A DNA stretch of 64,000 nt from Pelecanus crispus (taxonomy: Eukaryota; Chordata; Aves; Pelecaniformes; Pelecanidae), in NCBI RefSeq assembly GCF_030463565.1, contig NC_134676.1, forward strand, positions 31,311,228 to 31,375,227. The letters run 5' to 3'. Positions 43,701 to 55,700 of the stretch are shown here, one piece after another. Below the pieces are notes generated by a model, which was not told the origin of the DNA, searched no databases, and saw only the letters and a program-made list of their open reading frames with translations. Position numbers and translations under genes: made by a program. The number at the start of each line of letters is the position of its first letter. The first letter of the stretch is position 1.

Positions 43701-46700
43701 GTTCACTACTTACAGAAGAATGCACTTCAACTTGTTACTTGGAAAGAAACTTATTCAACAAGACCTGAAACTTTAAAGTAGCAAGGACTCTAGCCTGCTG
43801 CAAAACCCCTTTACTAGCAAGATTTTTTTGCCAGTTTCCTCAGTGCTTGTATTTTTGCCTCTTGCAATCACGGCCCAGTCTTCTTTAGACCCATTACCAC
43901 GCCTAGATCCTAGCAACTTCATATTTTTTTCAGCACTCTTTAAGAAGCTGACTATTTTCATAAGTCATCTTTTTTTTTAAAATACAAAAAAACATAGGAG
44001 GCATTACAGTATTTCTAAGAGACGATGGCATACGTTACACCTAAAGTATTTCAGGATACTGTATCAGCAGAAGAAACTAAAACACAGTACCTATAACATC
44101 TTCTAAGTCTTGGCATTCCAAAGCCAAACATCAATCTACATTATGACTTCTTTACTGTCCTCTCCCTACTGCCTTTTTCCCCTGCATTAAGAAATCTATG
44201 GGATGAATGAATGGCCAATAATAAAATGGAAAAGCTCTATGTGTCATCTGCAAGAACTCTGCTAAAATAAATGGAGATGCTTCCACTATAAAGGTTCTAA
44301 TGAAAGCATCTGATTCATGAAAAACTACTGCTTATATTTGCCAACAGGTAAAGGGCCACCTTTTAACCTCGCTCTCAAATACTTAACTGCATCAAAATGC
44401 ACACTGGCAGAACGACCCATGTAAGCAATCATACTCACACTCTCAGGCTATTATTAAAGAGGAGTGGGCAGACAGAAACCAAACAATACCTTGGGAGTAC
44501 CATGCCATAAGCAGTGCATTGCTACTCGGGCTCCATCATGAGTGTGTGCCAGGTAGATGACAGCCTCTCTGATCGCTTCTATCATTTCCTGAGGAAGAAA
44601 ATGTGATAAAGCAAATAGGTGAAAGAAAAGGCCTGAGAAATATCAAGGCAGGTGGGTGAGGGCATGAAAGCATTTTTTGTCTGCCTGCAATGTTGAAGAG
44701 AGCATCACTGGCTCTACAGAACCACTCCCATTGCCTTGACCTATGAAAAAAAGGCCTCAAAAGGAGTCCAAAAGACTGTGAATGACATAAGCTTTCTCCC
44801 TCCAAAACTACACTGTTCATCATATTCATCCTATGAAATCAGAACTGTATTGAAGCTTGTCAGTTGTCCTACTACAGACAATTCAAGGAAGGGTGCTCAG
44901 AACTTAGACTAAAATTAGAGGAGAAAAAGATAACCATTCATTTAGGAAGAAAATCTTTGAAGGTGATGCAATTTATTTACACATACAGGGTATTAGCCAG
45001 AAAGCAAGAAGAACTAAAAGGTCACTTAAGCACCAGGTGATGTTATAAATCAGTTATAAAACAGGTGATGTTATAAATGAAGAATTAGTCTTCATATCAA
45101 AGTAATGAGGTTCTGAAGCCATCAACCAAAAAAGAAAAACCAAACCAAAGAAAAAAAACCCCCTCCTCCTGGGTTACTGGATACTACTTCTGTTATTATC
45201 TGATAGATTTCTTTGACATGAAGCTCCCACCTATCTCCCTTTCTATGCCTAGCTTCTTCTCACTCCCTAGTGAAAGGTTTCAAGCATTTTACCATTTAAT
45301 TACAAACTGCTCAGTCACAACATGATTGGTGTCACTAGCTACATGCACAAGCAGGAACAGATCTACAAAAGGGGTTTCCAAACCCCAAGGAGAATATCCA
45401 TACGTTACCCTGTCTGCACAGAAAGCCAAGCAAGAAGGAGATACGCCTTTACTCCCCTGATTCACACAAGACTCTGAATCCAGAAGCATTTTCTGACAAA
45501 GCATCACATGAAACCAGGCACAGGAACCTTTAATTAGGTAAGATTTGGACTCAGAATAGGCCACAAATAGTCCACCTCACTACCCTTAGCCTTGGGTTTG
45601 CTAATAGTATCAAAGAAGAGTTCAGGAGTCCAGTCCAGCAGAAGTAGGTAAGAGACAGCAAGTCTGGAAGGCTCCACCCAGCCTGGAGTGAGACAGTGCC
45701 AGCTGCAGAACCAGGGCAAGGCTGATGGACACAGATTGAAGAACAGGTGAAGTCAAGCAGGATACCAGCTTATACAATGTTGCATTGGATGGATTTAGGC
45801 CTAATTTTTGCAAGAATGGCTGGGGGAACCTTAAAACTGGAATTTAATACAGACATAGTGATAAAAGCCATATGCTTGGCTCAGGCTGAGGCAGAAGATG
45901 AAGTTTTGGCTGCTACCAGAAGTGTATTTTGTTCAAGAGTTTCTTGGACAAAGGATAGAAGTGGTTAAGAAACTACATGCTGGAAAGCTAAACTACTGGA
46001 AGCAATGTCCCTGGCTTTAATTCTCCAGCTACTGAGAAGGACCATTTAGCATGGAGAGAGAAAACATCAAAATCATTCCATCAGATTTTTTTTTTAATTC
46101 AAGTATCACAAACACTATTGCTTAAGTGTGAAAGTTCACTGTGACTGTAAATCTCCATACAACAGTACTCCTCGATCATCTACTTGAAATCGCCAGACGT
46201 TTGAAACTCTATAAATGCAAGATGTGGGTTTTCTGTCTAGTTACCTTACAATACTTTCACAAGAAGATTAAAAACAATCCACTGAAAAGCAAAAGACGAC
46301 AAAACCAAAACATACTTACAGATCTTTGTTTCGGAAGAGCATAAGTGAAAAAGTCCAAAAATACTTTATGTACCAGTGAGTGCTTTATCACAGCTTCTCT
46401 GTATTTGGGAAGAAGAAAATAAGCAAAAAGCCACAAGTAATGGTTTTAACATAAGGTAGCAATACTTCATTTGTATTTAAGAAAGAAAAAGGTAGGCAGT
46501 GTGGTGTGCAGAAAACACATAGTCATTCTGGATTAGATGCTTAGCATTTACAGGATGCAGAAAATTCTAAAACATAATAAAATATTTTCTCCTAAAGACT
46601 ACTGGAGAAGCTTATCCAATAATGCATTATGGAAGCACACCACACTGTGGGATTTCTACTGACTGTCTGACTGGGGCAGGGGACACTTTAGTTTATAGGA

Positions 46701-49700
46701 GTGGAGTTCAAAATTAAGATATTCATTATGACACTTTGGACAAAAACCATAGTTACTTACTATACAACACAGCAATGTTACAGCTTAAAAGTATCAGTAT
46801 CACTGTCACATGAGCTTAAAAGAGTATCAATATCACTGTTTTGTACATCAGAAACAAACCGGTTCATGCTAGATTGTCACACCTTAAATCAATTTTCGTC
46901 CTTACTTTTGTGCCATTGGTGTAAGAATCTGTTTCATTTCATCCAAGATGGCCTCTCTCTTTTCAGGCTGAGCTTCTAACACTTTATCCAGAGTTGGGAC
47001 AACTGGTGTCTGAAATGAACATACAATCAGAGATTTAATAATTCCCAGTAAGCATCAGAGTGCACAGACAATTATAATCTTTAGTCTCTTTTCAATCAAA
47101 ATTTATGAACAATATCACAGACAAAATGAACTTTCTGCAAAACTAACAGTTTTTACAATTTTAAAAATAAAAAGTTTATCTACTTTGAGTATGTCAGAAG
47201 CTGTATATTTTAAGTTTCTACAAACTGAATACTCATCATTAGCAAACAAAAGCTACTTCTATGGTCTGAACTGGTTTTTGCCTTTTGTTTTTCAACTCTT
47301 CATGAGACTGTCAGATACGAGGTAAAATACACGAGACTGGCATTGTGTTAAGGGACTCCTGAGCTAAGCAGAAATCCTGCATGACAGCATGCATGCATCA
47401 GGGGGCAACACAGCAACAAGTCGATGAACTAAAAAGTTAACCAAGGAGGAAATTCCAGTTCAAAAATAACAGAAAGGAAGAATATATACCATATACCTCA
47501 AATATAGAAGTACTTCCTGGTATCTCTTCTAAACAATTACACTGGTAACTCTTGTAAAAGAATCTGTTGTTAGCAGAACAGTCTGACTAGATAGAAAATT
47601 AGAAGAAATCAATTTCTAATCATCCCTGCTGGGGGTGGGGTAGGGTGTGTGGCAGGGGGGAGCGTTGGAGGCAGGAGGGGTAAAAATGAACCACACATTT
47701 CAAAACTCCAAGAAATTCCAGGTCTTGTTAAGGATTACATCACAGTTTCTAGCTGAATACTTGAAGCATTCATGCCAAGAATGCTGGAATGATGGAAGCT
47801 AACAGTGCACGTGATTTCAGAGGCTGTTCTACTCCCAGTACAGATTACAGCCCACAAACACAGCTAACACGCCTTTCTATTAGTGTTGCAAAATGCCTTA
47901 CTAAAACTTAAAATAACCTGTAAAGAAAAAATAGCAATACAGTTCAGAAATGAACTGTTAATTTCCCAGACAATTTTAACAGAAAACTTGGGTAAAAGCA
48001 TGCTGTTTTGTACACCGGGATGCAAAAGTCACTCTAGTGTAGTTAATAATGGCATAAAACTGTTTTGTACTTTGGACCAAATAAAACTATTTGTGCCTCT
48101 AACAGAAACTGACTTTCCAAGTCAGCAAGAAAGAAGGAAAAACAGAAGTCAGAAGAAAGGAGATTGTACTTTTTAAAAAGGTTCCCACTGCCTGGTTAGG
48201 TTCTACATCTAAATGGTTTCAAGAGTTTGGATTGAAGTCCTATAGTATCCATGGGAAAAGAAAACAAAGCCAAAAATTAAGCCTAAATGGCATACTGTAT
48301 ATAGATACAGGCACATTCCGCCCACACTCAGTTCTCACGAGACATAAGGCAGTTCTGACACAAAAGCCATCTACAGCATTAATGGGGAATTAAGTGTAAA
48401 TCTTATCTCAGCAAGCATGACCACTTCAGGCTAGACACTATGACACTAAAATAACTGCAACTATATGCTATTAGACTGTCTTTGATGAGCAGAGCAAGCT
48501 CATACATGAACACAATATATTTTACATAGTACAAACTGAAAAAACACAACAACTTAATCTAGAATAGAAATGTGCAAGTAATAATAACATTTAAACATGC
48601 TAAACTAGACTACATTTGGACAGCTGACAGAAAGAAATTTAACCAAAAGAAATAGCAGGTAAATAGGTAAGGTATTACTAACATAGTACCTTAGATGTTA
48701 AAACACCTTAGACTAGAAAGTATTGAAAGGTCACCTTGTAAACCTGGAAAGTGTTCCCATATAGTTCTTCTGTCAGCATATTCCTCTGCTCCAGAATGGC
48801 TTTGTCATTATATGCGTATTCCACTACAGCAGATGCTTCGGCATGACGGAGCATTTTTTTCACATGGCCTTTAAAACTTTTTATTATTTCTGCAACTTGT
48901 GGTTTTGTCCTGTTTCACAGGGAAAGATAGATAGCAAGAATTAAAACTTTAGGGATAAGCTGACCTATCAATAGTTTTATTTTTGGAAGCACATTTAGGT
49001 GATAACCTTTAGCATAGAAACCAAGAAATATATGAGTCTGGATCAGCCTTATGGCATTTATGAAAATATGGCAAGAAAACCAGGAATCTGGGTAAATCAT
49101 AACACATTTTGAGGGAGAGAAACCAGTGCATAAATTCGACAGAATGAAGGATGCCTTCCTGAAACACTAAGCAGAGAAAATTTTTTAAAGCAAATTTTTT
49201 TGTATTACGCAGAGATCAGCTTTGAGCATGTATTTGACCTTTTTTTGATGTATGTTTTCCTTGATGTGTACAGCTTTAGCTTTACTTTTTGCAATAGGAA
49301 AACTGCTGTTAGCAATATCAGACGCTCTCCTGTCTTGTCACTATTATAAAGATGTTTTCAGAGACATATTTTTTATTCATGATCGATGCACTATAGATTA
49401 AGAGCAGCATTCACACTGGAAATGAAACAATGCAACACAGCAAAGGAAATTTACTTCATACTCACCCATACATAAGAAACTTCTTCACAATATTTCTGGA
49501 ATATTTTGACTTGCTCAACTCTACTAGGCTATCTAGAAGAAGGGAAAAATATTCAGCTGGTTTGACTACATTAACTCTACAAAACAAGATGCCATTATTT
49601 AAGTAAGTTTTAAGACCTCACTAGGAACGATGCATCATTTCAGCAGAAATTTAAAAATATTCACGAGAAAATAATATGGCTCATTTTAATACATCCTGAA

Positions 49701-52700
49701 AACAATACAGAAGCATATAGGTAAAATGTAAATGGGAAGAAATTACCTTTCAATTCTTCAAATGTCTCTTGCCTTTGCTTCTCATTGCCATACTGAATAA
49801 AGCACTGGATCACTCGAGTTGAATCATGTGCAAATGCCAGCTACAGGACAGAGATTTCATTATCCTAAGGCCATTCAAACGGCATCATGCACCAAATTTA
49901 TTTTAATGCACTTGCTCTCTGATATAGTTTTATGCTACATGTAGCATGCAATGCCAGTTATAAAAGTAGTTACCCGTTTAAGTTTCAAGGTTTTTTACTG
50001 CTTTATAAGTACTCTGTCGAACAAAATATAGACAATACTTGCTGACAATTAAGGACATGCATCAAGGTTTTAATACTGGAAGAGAAGCATGAAATGGTAT
50101 CTTGTTTTCTCTGTTCTTTGTAATTTCAGAGTGAGTGTGATGATACAGTTCCACTTAGGCATGGAATACCAAGAATCACTTTAAAATCCAACAGGTATTT
50201 CACTGCATATTTACACATTTCAAGAGTTAACCGGAAAGACTGCAGTAGTGTAGTATCAGGACATTAACTTCTCTAAAAGAAAGTTGCAAAGCAACAATAG
50301 TAATTAATCAAAACTCTGACTGGATGGTTTTGAACTTCAGTTAACAACGAATTTCACTGGACTAAAGCTGCTTAGCAAAATAGACAACCTTATAATAGCC
50401 AGCTAATAGACAAACCATCCCAGGACTACTGTCCTGAAATCCAAGTGCCAAATGCAGCTTTTCAACTCTTTTTTTGTTCTTTTTTACTCAGTTTAAAAAA
50501 ACTAGCTTTTGGATGAACAGGTTAGTACTACGTTATTAAAAGTTCATTTGTATTTCACCATTCTTTAAAGAAGCTTTTGTGAATTTGTGCACTATGGCAT
50601 TCATTTTTCTTACACTTTTAATTTTTCCTTGAAGAAGCTTCTGTAGTTCATTCATTAGCTTTTCTCGCTTTTCCTTATCACATTTCTTCCTACAAGGAAA
50701 AAGAAGTAAAACAATCTTAACTGAGGTAGCAGCTTTTTTGTAGTATGATTCACTTATATCTATAAACTAAGAAGCAAGACAGTGCAAAATAGAATTAAGT
50801 TAGCTCCTGCTAATCCAAATTTACATTGTCATTCATTAAACCTGTAGATAGATGTAATTAAACAGTTTCAGTTCCTAGAAACCAAACCAGATTTCTGCAC
50901 TTAAAAATTATTCTTTTCTGAGTAACAATATTATTAAAAAGAACATAAACTCAAACCTGCAGCCAGAGTTGTTTACAGATCCAAAGATTTGTAAGCATCT
51001 CACAGCCAAAACTGCAAAGCACAGACACTTAGAGCAAGTAAAATTAACTCCTTCTGATGTGGGGCCCCAGTTCTAGAATTACATCTGCCCAGACAGAGTA
51101 TACAAACCTCCACAAAAAACTCATGCAGTAATCCCACTGCAAGATCAGGCTGAACTAGTACATGTTTCACCCTCAGTAAGTTTGCAGATGACACCAAGTT
51201 GGGTGGGAGTGTCAATCTGCTCGAGGGTAGGATGGCCCTGCAGAGGGACCTGGACAGGCTGGACCCATGGGCTGACGCCAACTGGATGAGGTTTAACAAG
51301 GCCAAGTGCCGGGTCCTGCACGTGGGTCACAACAACCCCATGCAACACTACAGGCTTAGGGAAGCTGGAAAGCTGCCTGGCCAAAAAGCACCTGGGGGTG
51401 TTGGTTGACAGCTGGCTGAACACGAGCCAGCAGTGTGCCCAGGGGACCAAGAAGGCCAACAGCATCCTGGCTTGTATGAGAAATAGTGTGGCCAGCAGGA
51501 GCAGGGAGGTGATCGTGCCCCTGTACTCGGCGCTGGAGAGGCTGCACCTTGAGTACTGTGTCCAATTTTGGCCCCTCACTACAAGAAAGACATTGAGGTG
51601 CTGGAGCATGTCCAGAGAAGGGCAACGAAGCTGGTGAAGGGTCTGGAGCACAGGTCTTATGAGGAGCGGCTGAGGGAACTGGGGTTATTTAGCCTGGAGA
51701 AGAGGAGGCTGAGGGGTGACCTTATTGCTCTCTGCAACTACCTGAAAGGAGGTTGTAGTGAGGTGGGTGTTGGTCTCTTCTCCCATGTAGTTAGCGATAG
51801 GACAAGACAAAATGGGCTCAAGCTGTGCCAGGGGACGTTTAGATTGGCTATTAGGAAAAATTTCTTCTTGGAAAGGGTAGTTAAGCATTGGAACAGGCTG
51901 CCCAGAGAGGTGGTGGAGTCACCATCCTTGGAAGCATTCAACAAACGGGTAGATGTGGCACTTTGGGACATGGTTTAGTCTAATCTACCCTTAACTGGTT
52001 TAGTGTGGACTTGGTAATGTTAGGTTAATGGTTGGACTGGATGATCTTAAAGGTCTTTTCCAACCTAAACGATTCTATGTTCTGTGCTTCAGGATTCAAA
52101 AAATAAGACAACTCCTGAAGTATTTACTCACAAATTTTAGCCTAAAATACAAGCGAGACATTTCTAGCACTGCGCGTCACCACACTCTGCTTGAACCATC
52201 CACAGAATTGCATGTAATGTTATCATTCACCCATGGAGTTACACTGTGAAAATATAGCTTCAGATAATTACAGGAGAAGAAAGAGAGTCTTCTTCCAATT
52301 TGCAACTGAAAGCCAACTGAATGAAAGAAAAAAAAAAATCACTATTACCTTCTCACATTTTCCCATATTTGCTTTGATTTTACAATTATGTCATAATTAC
52401 TTTTATCATTAAGTTGTCTGTTTTGCTTTAACTCCTTCCTTTTCTTTTTGAAGTCACTCCACTTTGGCTTCTTAGAATCTGACCCTGAAGACAAAAATAA
52501 ATGTAGTTTCTATAGTCAGTAAAAGAGGAGCAATGGAATCCTTTATCAGCATAAACTGTGGCAGCTCTGTGACTTGAATTGCTAACAATTCAGAAGCTTT
52601 ACCTGCAGTTAGGCAGCTAGCTAATATGAAAGTGTAAATATTTAATAAGTATGCTAAGCTAGTAATTCCCACTTCTAGAATACTGGAAGAACAAGGCAAA

Positions 52701-55700
52701 CTGATTTTTCCTCAAAGCTCTGTGTGCTGCTTTTGGATGGGATAGAGTTAATTTCAAAAGATCCATCGCAAACCTCTTAATAGCTTGAAAATTGACTCAA
52801 AATGTATCAGCAGCCTATGACTGCCCCAGGTAATTCTCCCTTTTTAGTTCAACCTGTACTCATACATACGTTTTCCCCTCTCTCAAAAGAAAAGGCCTAA
52901 TTCAAAGATACATATCTGAAATCTCAGAGAAAGGAAAAAAACTGAAGTATTTTTACATGCTTAATCTTTTTATTCAGTCAAATTCCTTAAGCATGGGATT
53001 TTCCTATACAACAGTGATATACTGCCACACAATAAACTTAAGTTAAGGTAACTATAGAAAGTGCCACAAATGAGTTATGGAAAAACTTCAAGTATTTGAT
53101 TTTAGTTTTATTCATACCTTGACAAAACCCATCATCTTATATTACATGGTTTCACAGAAGCAAGTCATGCTAACTATTACTTCTATATGGAATATTAAAG
53201 ACCCAGCTTTAAATTTTTAGACCTTAAAGCACAACTTGCTGGTATTTAGCAGCATGCACTTAACTGTCTTACCCATCCAAAAACCATGCTCTCTTTTTAC
53301 AAAGTGCATTATCAATTTTTTCTATCACTGTCCTAAAGTAATAGTGACAAACAAAAACAGTAACACTTTGCTTTGAGAGCAGTGCCACCATGCAACACAC
53401 AGCAGCTTTCAGTTATTCTTATAAACAACATCTAAAGATTTGTTTGTAATTGTGTTTTGGGTTTTTTTTAAAGCAGCTTAATATGAGCATTCTGTTACTA
53501 CTAAATTTCCTAACAACTAGTGTATACTCTATGTGAAGCCATTCTGCAAACACGCAACAACAATACACTCAACACCTTCTACTGTCCTCCAAACAACTAA
53601 CATTTTTCTGCAGAACTTCAGAATCCCTCACATAAGACTCCACTTCTCATTTTACAGTGCTGTTTAATTATCATAGTAGAGCTTTGCTTCACAGCAGAAG
53701 GAACCACATGAAGTTCTCATGCACCAGAAACAAAGTTAAAAAAGAAATCCATTTAAACAGTGATAAAACCAGACAATTATTTAGCCTCCCTGTATAAACA
53801 CAAAAATATGCTGTAAAATGTAAAAGGCAGTGATAACACTGATGATGTCTTTTTTGCAAGAAAAAAAAATAAAAGAGGTGTCTAGATAGTTTGGACCACA
53901 GAAAAAAATAATATAAAGGATAATCAACTTTGTTTCATGAATTTTGTATTCCAAATTTTATAGTCAGTACTTTTAGAACAGAGGATTAAATTTCTAAAAT
54001 GGCCTATGAAAGACTCTCCATTTTCCAAATTTGTGTGAAAACAATCCAACTAGCCACTTAAGTGTCATTAAAATAATCATGGCTTTATGATGGCATACCA
54101 ATTATTTAAATTTGTTACTGCATCTTTGCTTCTGACTTCCAAGAAAATTTGTAACTGTCGATTCTCATCACTTTGGCCTCAAGCTTAGTCAGGTGAAGTA
54201 AATTTTTCCATAGCAAAGATTAAACATGAAGTAAGCTTGGAGACAGCCAATTTGGAAAGGTGATAACAAGGCAGGGGGAAAGAGGGAGACCTAGATGAAC
54301 AATGTGTTTCCCAAAACCCTAGTTTCGTTGATATCCAGGCTTAAAAGTCTGCTCACCTCCCTCTTCACCATCCTGGAGCTTCCTCTTCTTTGCAAGCTTT
54401 TCTGACTGCTGTTTATTCTTGAATTGTTTGCCACTAGCTCTTCCAGGTCTTAACTGCCCTTTCACAAATTTCTTGGAAATGGATTTAGGCTTTCCCTCCT
54501 CATCTCCTTTGTTAAGAAGTTTCCTTGGTGGACCCGAATCTATTAACCAATGAAACAGAAATGAAAATGTTATCCTAGAGCTAATGTCACTTGAAAATAA
54601 CAAATTATTACTGTAACAAGAATTAAACTACTTTGTAATAACAATTATATGTATAACAATAATCCTTACATGCTTCTCAAAGCTGGTGTTTTCATTGCAG
54701 GCCCTGGGTGTCCCAGTTTTCCCTAGGGAAGTTTTGCCCAGGCATTATTTTCTGGGCAACTGTATAACAGCCCAGGCATAAAACAGATAATTCTAAATCG
54801 AGAATTTCACCACCCCTGATATCAAAGTCATCGATCCCCAAATCATCTCTTCACAGTTTATGGTCAGAGCTGTTTTGACATGATCCATTTTAAGCAGAAG
54901 ACAGCAAACACTGAAAGGTATCTTCTCAATCCTAACCCACAGCACTTCACACACCCTAGCTTCAACCCTCAGATATACTTTTTCTTAATGTGGAAAAGCA
55001 AAGTGTAGAATCAGAAACTTTATAACTTCAAATTTTTAATTAAGAGTATTCTAGGTCAATCAAATAGAGCTGAAGTGCTTGCAATGCAAGCTATTTAAAG
55101 CATTTCAGCTTTACTTTTTCCAGGATATTTGATCATATAGTCAGTATCGTTTTGAATGCAAGATAGAATCACAGAATGACTGAGGTTGGAAGGGACCTCT
55201 TGAGATCATCTGGTCCAACCCTCCTGCTCACGCAGGGCCACCCAAAGCTGGCTGCCCAGGACCATGTTTGGGTGGCTTTGCCTGTATCTAGGGATGGAGA
55301 CCCCACAGTGGCCCTGGGCAACCTGTGCTCAGTCACCCTCACAGTAAAGAAGTCTTTCCTGATGTTCACAGGGAACCTCCTGTGTTTCAGTTTGTGCCTA
55401 TCGCCTCTGGTTGTCACTAAGCACCACCGGAAAGAGCCTGGGACTGTCTTTGCATCCTCCCTTCAAGTATCTGTATACATTGACAGGATCACCCTCAGAC
55501 TTCTCTTCTCCAGGCTGAACTGTCGCAGCTCTCTCAGCCTCTCCTCACAGGAGAGATGCTCCAGTCCCTTCATCATGTTCATGGCCCTTCATTGGACTCT
55601 CTCCAGTATGTCCAGGTCTCTCTTGTACTGGGGAGCCCAGAACTGGACACAGCATTCCAGGTGTAGCCTCACTAGTGCTGAGGAGAGGGCAAGGATCACC

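Noticed and set aside
43521-43781. Overlapping 60-68 codon frames on both strands
   Set aside because: Caused by the G-rich and A/C-rich low-complexity stretch in PUM3 intron 10.
50614-50619. Alternative PUM3 exon 4 donor three bases earlier (GTGTAA)
   Set aside because: Both donors would keep the frame, but the later donor GTAAGA fits the consensus better, and its extra codon fills the position of human GKIKT.
51199-51978. Host protein-coding gene on + within PUM3 intron 3
   Set aside because: All three frames translate to CR1 reverse-transcriptase C-terminus with frameshifts.
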